64,000 nt of DNA from 2-12-FULL-35-15 sp036386835 (lineage in GTDB: Bacteria; Bacteroidota; Bacteroidia; 2-12-FULL-35-15). The notes under the pieces are model-generated. The model had not been told where the DNA came from. It saw only the letters and a program-made list of their open reading frames with translations, and searched no databases. Positions 1-8,945 of this stretch are shown here, piece by piece. How positions within the stretch are numbered: the first letter of the stretch is position 1; each line of letters begins with the position of its first letter. The stretch is from NCBI GenBank assembly GCA_036386835.1, contig DASVUX010000011.1, positions 186,001 through 250,000 on the forward strand. Direction: 5' to 3'. The translations under genes and the position numbers were made by a program.

Positions 1-120
1 CAGCACAAAAGTTGTGATAAGGCCGAGGATAATCACCGGATACAATAGTTTCTTAAAGCTGAAGATTTCAGCCAGTAATGCTATTACACCTAATGCAGAA
101 AGTAATATTAATGCTGTCAT
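1..120 (-). CDS. nuoN: NADH-quinone oxidoreductase subunit N, N-terminal fragment (cut by window edge)
   Basis: Only the first 40 residues are in the window. The reverse strand opens with ATG at 118-120 and reads MTALILLSALGVIALLAEIF, then a short basic loop and a second hydrophobic stretch. This fits the first membrane helices of the antiporter-like NuoN subunit of complex I. The assignment rests mainly on position: it follows nuoM in the nuo order on the same strand. The rest of the gene lies to the left of the window. Confidence 0.8.
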   Translation of the reverse strand, partial: MTALILLSALGVIALLAEIFSFKKLLYPVIILGLITTFVL

Positions 121-134
121 ATTTTTATTTTTTC

Positions 135-160
135 TCCACAGATTTCACAGAGTAATTCTG
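135..160. repeat. short intergenic repeat fragment (CACAGATTTCACAGAG type)
   Basis: The nuoM-nuoN spacer contains tccacagatttcacagag followed by taattctg, a near-duplicated cacagattt/cacagagt motif. I recognise this style of sequence from intergenic regions of many Bacteroidota genomes, but cannot search for copies here. No gene or terminator is evident in this spacer. Confidence 0.4.
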
Positions 161-233
161 CTTATCGTAAATCATTTATTTATTTTCTCACAAACATCCT
201 CTTCTCTTTAGGCAGGGATGCAAGTGGTATATT

Positions 234-1697
234 TTATTTTCCTGCTGCAGTTCTGAATGTTTCAACCAGCCTGGTAACTGCCGGCTCAGAAATATCCATC
301 AACGGTTTTGGATACACACCGAACACGATCACTGCTGCACAGATTATTACAAGCACTGTTTTTTCATATCCTTCAAGCGGTGCAAAACCTGATGTTACAG
401 GCTTGGTTTCCCCAAGCATTACAGACTGATAGCTTCTCAGCATATAAACGGCACCGAAAATTACCGTTAATCCGGCAAAGGCTGCGTGCCATGGATTGAA
501 CTGGTATAATCCGTTGATCAGCAAGAACTCACCTACAAAGCCATTCGTTAATGGGAGCGCAACACTTCCCAACAATACAATAAGGAACATCACTGCAAAT
601 TGCGGGTTCACATTCCTGATGCCTCCCAATGACATGATATCTCTTGTTCCTGCGCGTTTCTGAATTATGTCCACAATGAAGAACAACCCTACCACATTCA
701 CACCGTGACTGATCATTTGGATCATGGCCCCTTGTACACCCTGGGTGTTTCCCGCAAGGATACCTGCAGCGATCAGCCCAACGTGAGCGATAGATGAATA
801 GGCGATAAGCCGTTTGAAATCTGTTTGAACAATGGCAATACAGGAAGCATAAACGATTCCGATCACTGCCAGGGTTATTGCAAAAAATGCCCAGTGTTCA
901 ACACCCAGCGGAACAATAGGGAGCAACCAGCGGATCACCCCATAAATCCCCATTTTCAGCATGATCCCCGAAAGAAGCATCGTGCCCTGGGTGGGGGCTG
1001 TAGTATAAGTGTCAGGCTGCCAGGTATGGAATGGGAAAATCGGCATTTTGATCGCGAAAGCCATAAATATTGCCCAGAATACATATCCCTGGTGGGGAAC
1101 ATCCATCTTTCGGCCGGCAGCATACAATTCAGAAATATCAAATGTGTGGCTTGGCGTATGGAGGTACAGGTAGATCAGGCCAGCAAGCATCAGCAATGAT
1201 CCACCGAGCGTGTAAACAAAAAACTTGAACGTAACGTGCGCGCGGTCATCTCCGCCCCATAACAAGCAAATAAAATAAATAGGGATAAGGGCAAGTTCCC
1301 AGAAAACATAAAACAGGAATCCATCAAGCGCAACAAACACACCAACTAATGCAAATTGCATGGCCAGCACCAGTGAGTAGAATCTCGGGGAGTTACTGTA
1401 TGGTTTTCTGAAAGAAGAAAGAATTATAACAGGTACTAAAAAAGTTGTCAGCAGGACAAGCAACAAGGAGATGCCATCCATTCCAACATGCAGGTTGATC
1501 CCCAGGGAGCTGATCCATGGCATATTGAATTCAAACTGTGCATCAGCATTATGCTGGAATTGCGCAACCGCTGCAACTGAGATAGCAAATTCAATAACAG
1601 CAGCAGCCAGGGCAGCTTTTCTAACCTGTTCCCCTTTTACCATTAACAGCAGCAATGCTGCAACCAAAGGAAAAAATATAAGTAATAATGTGATCAT
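234..1697 (-). CDS. nuoM: NADH-quinone oxidoreductase subunit M
   Basis: Proton-pumping membrane subunit of complex I in the inner membrane. The 487-residue protein is the usual length for NuoM and is almost entirely hydrophobic, with about 14 predicted membrane helices. The conserved glutamate lies in FYVFWELALIPIYF (Glu134). A conserved lysine lies in AFAIKMPIFPFHTW (Lys217), and these match the proton-channel residues of the MrpD-like antiporter family. The typical PTQGTMLLSGIMLKMG segment follows. The start MITLLLIFFPLVAALLL is typical of the family. It lies between nuoL and nuoN on the same strand, 173 bp after nuoL. Confidence 0.97.
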   Translation of the reverse strand: MITLLLIFFPLVAALLLLMVKGEQVRKAALAAAVIEFAISVAAVAQFQHNADAQFEFNMPWISSLGINLHVGMDGISLLLVLLTTFLVPVIILSSFRKPYSNSPRFYSLVLAMQFALVGVFVALDGFLFYVFWELALIPIYFICLLWGGDDRAHVTFKFFVYTLGGSLLMLAGLIYLYLHTPSHTFDISELYAAGRKMDVPHQGYVFWAIFMAFAIKMPIFPFHTWQPDTYTTAPTQGTMLLSGIMLKMGIYGVIRWLLPIVPLGVEHWAFFAITLAVIGIVYASCIAIVQTDFKRLIAYSSIAHVGLIAAGILAGNTQGVQGAMIQMISHGVNVVGLFFIVDIIQKRAGTRDIMSLGGIRNVNPQFAVMFLIVLLGSVALPLTNGFVGEFLLINGLYQFNPWHAAFAGLTVIFGAVYMLRSYQSVMLGETKPVTSGFAPLEGYEKTVLVIICAAVIVFGVYPKPLMDISEPAVTRLVETFRTAAGK

Positions 1698-1726
1698 ATA
1701 TCTGAAATTCTAAACTTTAAATTTTT

Positions 1727-1751
1727 ACCGCAAAGACGCTAAGGCGCTAAG
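1727..1751. repeat. short intergenic repeat fragment (CGCTAAGGCGCTAAG type)
   Basis: The nuoL-nuoM spacer holds accgcaaagacgctaaggc followed by gctaag, an 8-bp-period repeat of the gacgctaa/ggcgctaa kind. Such CGCAAAGACGCTAAG strings are common in intergenic DNA of several phyla. Copy number in this genome cannot be checked here. Confidence 0.4.
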
Positions 1752-1828
1752 TTTTTTAATTTTATTTTTTAAGACGCGAGAGCAAACTGCTTGTTATGTC
1801 TAATCTTTAGTTTTAATTGATGCTTTTC

Positions 1829-1866
1829 ACTAATACAGATTCGTAAATTCGCACTAATTCATTCTG
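1829..1866. repeat. short intergenic repeat fragment (attcgtaaattcgcactaatt type)
   Basis: Just downstream of the nuoL stop there is a stretch with repeated aattc/attc blocks (acagattcgtaaattcgc, then actaattcattctg). It resembles another widespread short intergenic repeat type. It lies in the same 173-bp spacer as the CGCTAAG fragment. Confidence 0.35.
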
Positions 1867-1870
1867 AACC

Positions 1871-3769
1871 CTAAAACAGCTGGGTAAATAAGATCAGCAC
1901 AATACTAATCACCATCACAAATACATACAATCCGATATTTCCCGTTTGCACCTTCCTGATAACTCCGCTCACACCATGTACTAAACTTCCGCAGCCATTC
2001 ACAAGTCCATCCACTATCTGGTTATCTACTACTTTATATAAACCCTGCCCGATAAAATTTAATGGCTTCGTGATCACTGCCTCATACAATTCATCTATAT
2101 AATACTTATTATAAACGAGCTTATGTACAGGCTGCATTTCTTCCTCTTCAGCCGCAGGTAATTTCTTATTCACCACATAAGTTTTATAAGCGAACCAGAT
2201 TGCGATTGCCATTACTGTGATCGCCACACCCATCAGGATGTATTCTGTTTCATGTGAAAGATGATGAACCAACCGGAAGTGAGAATCATCAAATACAGGC
2301 GCTAAGAAGCTCTCCAGCCAATGATGGCCTCCAAGAACTTCCGGCAATCCTATTAAACCGCCAACAACAGAAAGCACGGCCAGCACGATTAAAGGAATCG
2401 TCATTGATTTTGGTGATTCGTGGAGATGATGCTCCTGTTCATGTGTTCCGCGGAAAGTATTCCTGAATGTAAGGAAGTATAAACGGAACATGTAGAAAGT
2501 TGTCATCCCCGCAGTAAGCACCCCTACAAACCACAAGACCTTATTATGTTCATATGCATGTGCAAGAATCTCATCCTTGGAGAAAAAACCGGAGAAACCC
2601 GGGAAACCGGAAATTGCGAGGGTTCCGATTAAGAAAGTAAAATGCGTGATTGGAATGTATTTCTTAAGGCCTCCCATTTTACGGATATCCTGTTCACCGC
2701 TCATCGCATGAATAACGCTTCCTGCCCCAAGGAAAAGCAATGCTTTAAAGAATGCATGTGTCATTACATGGAAAACGGCTCCTGTATAAGCACCAACACC
2801 CAGTGCAAGGAACATATATCCCAACTGGGAAACCGTTGAATAGGCAAGGACTTTTTTAATATCATTTTGCGCAAGCCCGATAGTGGCGGCAAACAAGGCT
2901 GTGCAGACACCAATAACTGCGACCACTGCCATCGTATCCGGAGAAAGTGTATATAAAATGTTAGAACGGGCAATCATGTAGATCCCGGCCGTTACCATGG
3001 TGGCAGCATGTATTAACGCAGACACAGGGGTTGGGCCTGCCATTGCATCAGGCAGCCAGGTGTATAAAGGCAGCTGTGCACTCTTTCCCATTGCTCCCAC
3101 AAACAGCAATAATGTGATCGCTGTCAATACCGGTGTGCCCGTTGCATAACTTTTCGCCTGCTCAAATACTTCATGATAAGAGATACTGCCGAAGGTCACG
3201 AAAATCAAGACGATCCCTAAAAGGAAACCAAGATCTCCTACCCTGTTCATGATAAAAGCTTTTTTAGCGGCATTATTATAAGCTGTATTCTTGAACCAGA
3301 ACCCGATAAGAAGGTATGAACATAGTCCGACACCTTCCCAGCCTACGAACATGATCAGGTAATTTGATCCCAATACAAGAAGAAGCATAAAAAAGACAAA
3401 TAGGTTGAGATAAGCGAAGAATCTTGAGAAACCTTCATCATCATGCATGTATCCCGTTGAATAAAGATGAATGAGGAACCCGATCCCTGTTATGATAAGT
3501 AAAAACAAGGACGAAAGCGGATCTACAAGGAAGGAGAATGGTATGGACAGCTTCCCGGCACTGATCCAGTTAAAAAGATCGATAGTGGTTGATTGTTCAG
3601 TTCCTTCTGAAAGCTGGAGAAAAACACCGAGTGAAACAGCAAATGCTCCAAGTACTGCGCCACTGCCAATAACACCAACAAGCCCCTTTGATAACTTTTT
3701 CCCGAATAAACCAATGATCAAAAAACCGATCAACGGAAGAAGAGGAACCAACCAGATTAATTTTATCAT
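1871..3769 (-). CDS. nuoL: NADH-quinone oxidoreductase subunit L
   Basis: Largest antiporter-like proton-pumping subunit of complex I, at the distal end of the membrane arm. The 632 residues are close to the usual family length. The conserved helix FVGWEGVGLCSYLLIGFW carries the key glutamate (Glu145), and the channel segment GPTPVSALIHAATMVTAGIY is intact. The C-terminal third holds the amphipathic lateral-helix region (about residues 520-580) and a final membrane anchor. The start MIKLIWLVPLLPLIGF is typical. It lies between nuoK and nuoM. Confidence 0.97.
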   Translation of the reverse strand: MIKLIWLVPLLPLIGFLIIGLFGKKLSKGLVGVIGSGAVLGAFAVSLGVFLQLSEGTEQSTTIDLFNWISAGKLSIPFSFLVDPLSSLFLLIITGIGFLIHLYSTGYMHDDEGFSRFFAYLNLFVFFMLLLVLGSNYLIMFVGWEGVGLCSYLLIGFWFKNTAYNNAAKKAFIMNRVGDLGFLLGIVLIFVTFGSISYHEVFEQAKSYATGTPVLTAITLLLFVGAMGKSAQLPLYTWLPDAMAGPTPVSALIHAATMVTAGIYMIARSNILYTLSPDTMAVVAVIGVCTALFAATIGLAQNDIKKVLAYSTVSQLGYMFLALGVGAYTGAVFHVMTHAFFKALLFLGAGSVIHAMSGEQDIRKMGGLKKYIPITHFTFLIGTLAISGFPGFSGFFSKDEILAHAYEHNKVLWFVGVLTAGMTTFYMFRLYFLTFRNTFRGTHEQEHHLHESPKSMTIPLIVLAVLSVVGGLIGLPEVLGGHHWLESFLAPVFDDSHFRLVHHLSHETEYILMGVAITVMAIAIWFAYKTYVVNKKLPAAEEEEMQPVHKLVYNKYYIDELYEAVITKPLNFIGQGLYKVVDNQIVDGLVNGCGSLVHGVSGVIRKVQTGNIGLYVFVMVISIVLILFTQLF

Positions 3770-3803
3770 AATTTTTTTAATTTTTATAACACACCGTATG
3801 AGA

Positions 3804-3824
3804 CTGCCAACTGCCGATTGCCAA
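3804..3824. repeat. 7-bp-period repeat in nuoK-nuoL spacer
   Basis: Three consecutive heptamers, ctgccaa, ctgccga and ttgccaa, lie between nuoK and nuoL. They match the TTGGCAG/CTGCCAA-type heptads in other spacers of this operon. Confidence 0.6.
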
Positions 3825-3829
3825 TAACT

Positions 3830-4147
3830 CTACCACTTTAATTTACTCAGATCATTGATATCGGTTGACTTCGAGTTCCTGTACACACTCATCAGGATCG
3901 CAAGTCCTACTGCCACTTCAGCTGCCGCAACAGCCATAATAAAGAATACGAATACCTGGCCCTTGCTGTCTGACAAATAAGTTGAGAAAGCAACAAGCAG
4001 CAGGTTTACTGCATTCAGCATTAATTCGATCGACATAAATATAATGATCGCATTCCTTCGGAAAAGAACACCAAGGACTCCTATTGTAAAAAGCACCGCG
4101 CTTAATAAGAGATACCAGTTGATCGGAATTATTTGTGTAATGTTCAT
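3830..4147 (-). CDS. nuoK: NADH-quinone oxidoreductase subunit K
   Basis: Small membrane subunit of complex I that forms part of the proton path next to NuoJ and NuoN. The 105 residues carry three membrane helices, as usual for the family. The two conserved intramembrane glutamates are visible: Glu41 in MSIELMLNAVNLLL and Glu77 in AAAEVAVGLAIL. It lies 47 bp downstream of nuoJ in the standard J-K-L order. Confidence 0.97.
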   Translation of the reverse strand: MNITQIIPINWYLLLSAVLFTIGVLGVLFRRNAIIIFMSIELMLNAVNLLLVAFSTYLSDSKGQVFVFFIMAVAAAEVAVGLAILMSVYRNSKSTDINDLSKLKW

Positions 4148-4162
4148 ATGTTATAATTTCAG

Positions 4163-4189
4163 ATTGCCAATTCAAATTTGAGATTTGAA
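4163..4189. repeat. degenerate 7-bp-period repeat in nuoJ-nuoK spacer
   Basis: The 47-bp spacer reads as attgcca, attcaaa, tttgaga, tttgaag. This is a degraded form of the same heptad pattern seen in the nuoK-L, nuoI-H and nuoG-F spacers. Confidence 0.4.
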
Positions 4190-4194
4190 GCTCG

Positions 4195-4692
4195 TTATTT
4201 TATATTTTTCTTTCCAAGCATTACTGCGCCCACCATTGCACCTAATAATAGTATGGATGCAACTTCAAACGGCAGGAGGAATTCATTGAACAATGTTTGT
4301 CCTAATTTTTCAATCAGACCGATGCTTCCGTCATACGTGCCTGCAACAGGCAGCTGCTCAGCGCTTTTTAAGGATCCGACAAGGATAACAAGGAGCGAAC
4401 CGCTTGCAACAGCTGCGGTTCCTTTTAACCATAGGCTTTTATGAGGCTCGGTTTCTTTATTAAGGTTTAACAGCATGATGACAAAAAGGAAAAGCACCAT
4501 GATCGCACCTGCATACACAATGATATGAACAGCTGCGAGGAACTGTGCATTCATCAGGACATAGTGTCCTGCGATAGCGAAAAAGGTAAGTACGAGATAA
4601 AGAACACTGTGAATAGGATTTTTAGAAAGGACCACCATCAGGCCGAACATTATGGCGAGGAAGGAAAGGAAATAGAACAAGTAAGTTGTCAT
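4195..4692 (-). CDS. nuoJ: NADH-quinone oxidoreductase subunit J
   Basis: Membrane subunit of complex I at the junction with the quinone-reducing arm. The 165 residues include about five hydrophobic helices. The conserved third-helix segment AAVHIIVYAGAIMVLFLFVI contains the glycine-rich pi-bulge region typical of NuoJ. The start MTTYLFYFLSFLAIMFG matches family members. It lies 25 bp after nuoI on the same strand. Confidence 0.96.
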   Translation of the reverse strand: MTTYLFYFLSFLAIMFGLMVVLSKNPIHSVLYLVLTFFAIAGHYVLMNAQFLAAVHIIVYAGAIMVLFLFVIMLLNLNKETEPHKSLWLKGTAAVASGSLLVILVGSLKSAEQLPVAGTYDGSIGLIEKLGQTLFNEFLLPFEVASILLLGAMVGAVMLGKKNIK

Positions 4693-4717
4693 ATACGAAT
4701 GTCGTTGTCTGTGTTTT

Positions 4718-5362
4718 TTAGCTGTGACCTAATTTCTTTTTCTGAACAGGGCGCGGGTTCTCCGGGTTCATTTCTGTGCGGGTATTCAGATCATGCGTTT
4801 GATTATGCTGATAATGCTTGTCTTTCTTGAATTCTTTAACTGCCGGTGACTGGCGCTTAGAAAGGTCGATCGGGTTTTCTTTTGATTCAACAAGAATATC
4901 CTTGCCGAATACTAAAGCTCCGCGGTTATACATCGTATCAACTTTCCTATCGGTTAAAAAGATCGCTTCCTTCGGGCAGGCTTCCTCGCAATCCCCGCAG
5001 AAAATACAGCGAAGCATGTTGATCTCGTATTTAGCAGCGTACTTCTCTTCGCGGTATAAATTTTCTTCGCCCGGCTGACGCTCTGCAGCAGTCATTGTGA
5101 TCGCTTCCGCAGGGCATGCAACAGCACAAAGTCCGCAGGCTGTACACCGCTCTGCACCGTTCTCATCACGCTTTAAAACATGTTGCCCCCGGTAAACCCC
5201 ACTGAATTCACGCGTTTGCTCCGGGTATTTTATTGTCGGTTTCTTCCGGAAAAAGTGGCTGAAGGTAATGATCATCCCGCTGAAAATCGCAGGCAGATAC
5301 ATTCTCTCCATAAATGTCATTTCTTTTTTCGAAACAACTTTTGATCTGTTCGTTAATTGCAT
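4718..5362 (-). CDS. nuoI: NADH-quinone oxidoreductase subunit I, two [4Fe-4S] clusters
   Basis: Ferredoxin-like subunit carrying clusters N6a and N6b, which pass electrons towards NuoB and quinone. Two full CxxCxxCxxxCP motifs are present: Cys73/76/79/83 in CTACGLCAVACP and Cys119/122/125/129 in CIFCGDCEEACP. The 214-residue protein is longer than many homologues because of a charged, polar C-terminal tail of about 40 residues. The start MQLTNRSKVVSKKEMTF fits the family in this phylum. A heptad-repeat spacer of 101 bp separates it from nuoH. Confidence 0.97.
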   Translation of the reverse strand: MQLTNRSKVVSKKEMTFMERMYLPAIFSGMIITFSHFFRKKPTIKYPEQTREFSGVYRGQHVLKRDENGAERCTACGLCAVACPAEAITMTAAERQPGEENLYREEKYAAKYEINMLRCIFCGDCEEACPKEAIFLTDRKVDTMYNRGALVFGKDILVESKENPIDLSKRQSPAVKEFKKDKHYQHNQTHDLNTRTEMNPENPRPVQKKKLGHS

Positions 5363-5372
5363 TTGTTATCAG

Positions 5373-5407
5373 TTGGCAGTTGCAATATTGCAGTTTGCAA
5401 TCTATGC
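5373..5407. repeat. 7-bp-period repeat in nuoH-nuoI spacer
   Basis: Consecutive heptamers ttggcag, ttgcaat, attgcag, tttgcaa and tctatgc occupy the start of the 101-bp spacer. The repeat is degenerate, but the 7-bp register is clear for at least four units. Confidence 0.6.
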
Positions 5408-5463
5408 ACTGTATGTTGTTTACTCTTATTAATTTTTCAATTGGCCTGGTGGCTGCTTGCTTA

Positions 5464-6501
5464 TTAGTTTAAATGTCCTGTGAAATACATCACAAAACCG
5501 GTGATCACAATATTAAAAATAGATAACGGAATCAATATTTTCCATCCTAAATTCATCAGCTGATCATACCGGAAACGCGGCAATGTCCAGCGGACCCACA
5601 TGAAGAAGAAGATGAAAAAAGAGATCTTCATAAACAGGAATACGATCCCGAGAATAGCAAGCACATTCGGATCATGAACCCAGCGACCTACGAAAGGCAT
5701 GTTATATCCACCAAAGTAGAATGTTGAAATAACCGCTGAAGAGATGAACATATTAATGTATTCAGCAAAAAGGAAGAAGCCGAGCTTCATTGAGCTGTAC
5801 TCTGTATGATATCCGCCAACTAACTCTGTTTCACACTCAGGAAGATCGAATGGTGCCCTGTTTGTTTCTGCAAAAGCGCAGATAATAAATATAAGACATC
5901 CTAAAGGCTGATAAACTACATTCCAGTGCCATCCTGACTGCTGCGCTGCAATATCTCTAAGACTTAAAGTACCTGTAGTCATAACAAGTGCAATGATTGA
6001 TAAGCCCATCGCGACCTCATAGCTGATCATCTGTGAAGAGGCGCGGATCCCGCCAAGTAAAGAATATTTATTATTGGATGCCCATCCACCGATCATGATC
6101 CCGTAAACTCCAAGAGAGATGACACCGAATAAATACAGGATCCCAATGTTAAGGTCGGTGATCTGCAAAGGATATTCTGTCCCGTTGATCCACAATGATT
6201 TCCCCCACGGAATTACGACACCTGTTAAACAAGCTGTCAGCATCGCAATAGAAGGCCCAAGGATAAATAAGGTCTTATTTGAAACAGAAGGGATCATCTC
6301 TTCTTTCATGAACATCTTCACTGCATCAGCAAGCGGCTGAAGGATCCCGAAAGGTCCCGCCCTGTCCGGCCCGATCCGGTCCTGGAGGAATGCAGCGATC
6401 TTCCGCTCTGCATATGTGCTGTAGGTAGCGACAAGCAAAGTAATTGCGAATACCGCAAGAACCATTATACCTTTATATATTAATAAATCAGATAATCCCA
6501 T
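5464..6501 (-). CDS. nuoH: NADH-quinone oxidoreductase subunit H
   Basis: Membrane subunit that forms much of the quinone chamber of complex I. The 345 residues carry about eight membrane helices. Conserved segments include AERKIAAFLQDRIGPDRAG near residue 32, FAETNRAPFDLPE and ECETELVGGYHTEYSSMKLG, all with the charged quinone-cavity residues intact. Only 9 bp separate it from nuoG upstream. Confidence 0.97.
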   Translation of the reverse strand: MGLSDLLIYKGIMVLAVFAITLLVATYSTYAERKIAAFLQDRIGPDRAGPFGILQPLADAVKMFMKEEMIPSVSNKTLFILGPSIAMLTACLTGVVIPWGKSLWINGTEYPLQITDLNIGILYLFGVISLGVYGIMIGGWASNNKYSLLGGIRASSQMISYEVAMGLSIIALVMTTGTLSLRDIAAQQSGWHWNVVYQPLGCLIFIICAFAETNRAPFDLPECETELVGGYHTEYSSMKLGFFLFAEYINMFISSAVISTFYFGGYNMPFVGRWVHDPNVLAILGIVFLFMKISFFIFFFMWVRWTLPRFRYDQLMNLGWKILIPLSIFNIVITGFVMYFTGHLN

Positions 6502-6510
6502 AATCGATCT

Positions 6511-7503
6511 TTATTTTAAAGCTGATAATTGTCTTTGCTGTTTACTTACATCTAATTTCAACTGTGCAAGGTTCTCATAATGATTTGCAGAGATCACCGA
6601 CTGGCGCTCAATATGACGAGGCCCCTCGATTGTCCAGTCGTTGATATGTTTTTTCTCAAAGCGGCATTCATTACAGATCCACTCTTCCACTTCACCCCAG
6701 ATATTTTTCCTTGCTGTAACACGCAATACATCCGTACCTTTTAACCATAATGCTACTTTACCAGTACACTTTGTACATGAACGGTGAGCATCCATCGGCT
6801 TGGTGAACCACACGCGGCTCTTGAAACGGAAAGTCCTGTCGGTCAATGCGCCAACCGGGCATACATCGATCACATTTCCTGAGAAATCATTTGTGATCAC
6901 ATTCTTGATATAAGTGCTGATCTCTGAAACATCTCCCCTGTTCATAACACCATGTACACGTGTATCGGTGATCTGATCAGCTGTTTTCACACAACGGTAG
7001 CAAAGGATGCAACGGGTCATGTGTAATTTTATATAAGGTCCGATATCGATCTGCTGGAAAGTTCTGCGTTTGAAATCATAACGTGTTTTTGCCATTCCGT
7101 GCCCGTAACCTAAATTCTGAAGGTCGCATTCTCCGGCCTGGTCACAAATAGGACAATCAAGAGGATGATTGATCAGGAGAAATTCAACAACTCCCTTGCG
7201 TGCTTCAAGAACATCAGGAGATGTTAAATTCTGAACTTCCATTCCGTCCATTACATTCGTCCTGCAGCTTGCAACCGGTTTAGGCATGGGGCGGGGATCC
7301 TTTTCAGAACCTTTAGTCACCTTCACGATGCAGGTGCGGCAATAACCACCGCTGGTCTTTAAATTGGAGTAATAACACATTGTAGGAGGTGCGATATTCT
7401 CTCCTGTATAATTTTTATCTTCCACAATTTTTCTCGCAGCCTGGAGGATGGTTGTCCCATCAGGTACTTCTATTGTGTGTCCGTCTATAGTTACTTTAGC
7501 CAT
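6511..7503 (-). CDS. nuoG: NuoG-type iron-sulfur subunit, short form without molybdopterin-like domain
   Basis: Iron-sulfur subunit of the NADH dehydrogenase arm. Visible ligands are a [2Fe-2S] set (Cys43/55/58/80), the His-Cys cluster set (His113, Cys117/120/126) and a [4Fe-4S] set (Cys165/168/171 with Cys215 before PVGAL). A further CxxC pair at 243/246 and another at 277/280 resemble the start of the 4Fe4S-Mo-bis region. The protein then ends at 330 residues, against roughly 900 for the E. coli type. The ORF is intact and ends cleanly, and I recall short NuoG forms being common in this phylum, so this looks like a natural short subunit and not a broken gene. Confidence 0.9.
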   Translation of the reverse strand: MAKVTIDGHTIEVPDGTTILQAARKIVEDKNYTGENIAPPTMCYYSNLKTSGGYCRTCIVKVTKGSEKDPRPMPKPVASCRTNVMDGMEVQNLTSPDVLEARKGVVEFLLINHPLDCPICDQAGECDLQNLGYGHGMAKTRYDFKRRTFQQIDIGPYIKLHMTRCILCYRCVKTADQITDTRVHGVMNRGDVSEISTYIKNVITNDFSGNVIDVCPVGALTDRTFRFKSRVWFTKPMDAHRSCTKCTGKVALWLKGTDVLRVTARKNIWGEVEEWICNECRFEKKHINDWTIEGPRHIERQSVISANHYENLAQLKLDVSKQQRQLSALK

Positions 7504-7515
7504 TTTGTAATTCAG

Positions 7516-7578
7516 TTGGCAGTCTGCATAATTGATCAGTTGACAATACAGCTAGATCAATTTACAATACTGCATAAA
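7516..7578. repeat. extended 7-bp-period repeat in nuoF-nuoG spacer
   Basis: The spacer reads in heptamers as ttggcag, tctgcat, aattgat, cagttga, caataca, gctagat, caattta, caatact and gcataaa. The first unit is identical to one in the nuoI-H spacer. Later units drift but keep the caat/cagt rhythm. Confidence 0.5.
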
Positions 7579-7595
7579 TTATTAATTTTCAAAAA

Positions 7596-8945
7596 TTACG
7601 CGTTCACCGGATTAAGATTGTGAACATTGTAATAATGCTTTACATCCTTTATTTTTTCCGGATAATTAATGTATTCTTCAAACTCTGCACGGAAGTGTCG
7701 GATAGCGCTTGCCACAGGCCATGCTGCCGCATCGCCAAGCGGGCAAATCGTATTCCCTTCGATCTTGCGCTGGATATCCCAAAGCAGATCGATGTCACTC
7801 GGCTTACCATGACCTTCAATGATACGGTGCAATATTTTCTCCATCCAGCCGGTTCCTTCACGGCATGGTGAACATTGTCCGCAGCTTTCATGATGGTAAA
7901 AACGCGCGAATGTATAAAGGTTTTTTACGATGCTTGTTGTTTCATCATAAACTATAAAACCTCCTGAACCAAGCATGCTTCCTGTTGCGAAACCACCTTC
8001 ACTTAGTGATTCGTATGACATCAGGCGCGGCTCTCCTTTATCATTTTTTAATATTAATTCTGCAGGTAAAATAGGAACGGAAGAACCGCCGGCAACAACT
8101 GCCTTTAATTTTTTCCCGTTTAAAATTCCACCGCAGTACTCATCTGAATAAATGAATTCTTCAACCGGCAATCCTAATTCTATTTCATAAGTACCAGGTT
8201 TGTTAATATGTCCTGATGCAGAAATTAATTTTGTTCCTGTGCTTCTTCCAATACCGATCTTTGCGTACTCATCACCGCCCATCATAACGATCGGGCAAAC
8301 AGCTGCAATTGTTTCAACATTATTCACAACGGTTGGACGGCCCCATAAACCTGCAACAGCCGGGAATGGCGGCTTGATACGGGGATTACCGCGTTTGCCC
8401 TCCAATGATTCAAGCAGTGCTGTTTCTTCACCGCAGATATAAGCGCCAGCGCCAACCTGCACATAAAGGTCAAGCGAGTAATTGGTCCCTAAAATATTTT
8501 GTCCGAGATAACCTGCTGCGTAAGCTTCTTCAATTGCTTTTTCAAGAATGCGTGCAACGTAGAAGTATTCACCACGAATATAAATGTAAGATGATTTTGC
8601 ACCGAGGGCATAACTTGAAGTGATCATCCCTTCGATAAGCAAATGAGGAATCTTCTCCATCAGGTAACGATCCTTGAATGTTCCAGGCTCCGATTCATCT
8701 GCATTGCACACAAGATGACGGTCAACACCTTCCGGCTTTGCCAGGAAACTCCATTTCATCCCGGTTGGAAATCCTGCACCACCGCGTCCCCTCAAGCCTG
8801 ATTTTTTCACCTCTTCGACTACATCGTTCGGGGTCATTGATTTTAATGCCTTTTCAACCGATGCATACCCGCCTTTTTCCCTGTACACCTGGAGTGTATG
8901 GATATTCGGAACTTCTGCGTGTTGTATTAATAATTTTTTGCCCAT
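7596..8945 (-). CDS. nuoF: NADH-quinone oxidoreductase subunit F, NADH/FMN-binding
   Basis: Subunit that binds NADH and FMN and carries cluster N3, the entry point for electrons. The 449-residue protein has the glycine-rich GRGGAGFPTGMKWSF motif at 53-67, the NADESEPGTFKDR motif at 81-93, and the [4Fe-4S] ligands Cys355/358/361 with Cys401. The gene overlaps the nuoE stop region by one base, which suggests translational coupling. The charged C-terminus with several Tyr and Asn residues is ordinary. Confidence 0.97.
   Translation of the reverse strand: MGKKLLIQHAEVPNIHTLQVYREKGGYASVEKALKSMTPNDVVEEVKKSGLRGRGGAGFPTGMKWSFLAKPEGVDRHLVCNADESEPGTFKDRYLMEKIPHLLIEGMITSSYALGAKSSYIYIRGEYFYVARILEKAIEEAYAAGYLGQNILGTNYSLDLYVQVGAGAYICGEETALLESLEGKRGNPRIKPPFPAVAGLWGRPTVVNNVETIAAVCPIVMMGGDEYAKIGIGRSTGTKLISASGHINKPGTYEIELGLPVEEFIYSDEYCGGILNGKKLKAVVAGGSSVPILPAELILKNDKGEPRLMSYESLSEGGFATGSMLGSGGFIVYDETTSIVKNLYTFARFYHHESCGQCSPCREGTGWMEKILHRIIEGHGKPSDIDLLWDIQRKIEGNTICPLGDAAAWPVASAIRHFRAEFEEYINYPEKIKDVKHYYNVHNLNPVNA

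Noticed and set aside
6511..7503. nuoG as a truncated pseudogene
   Set aside because: The frame is intact with all three cluster motifs, and it lies in an otherwise complete operon. Short NuoG forms are usual for the phylum as far as I recall.
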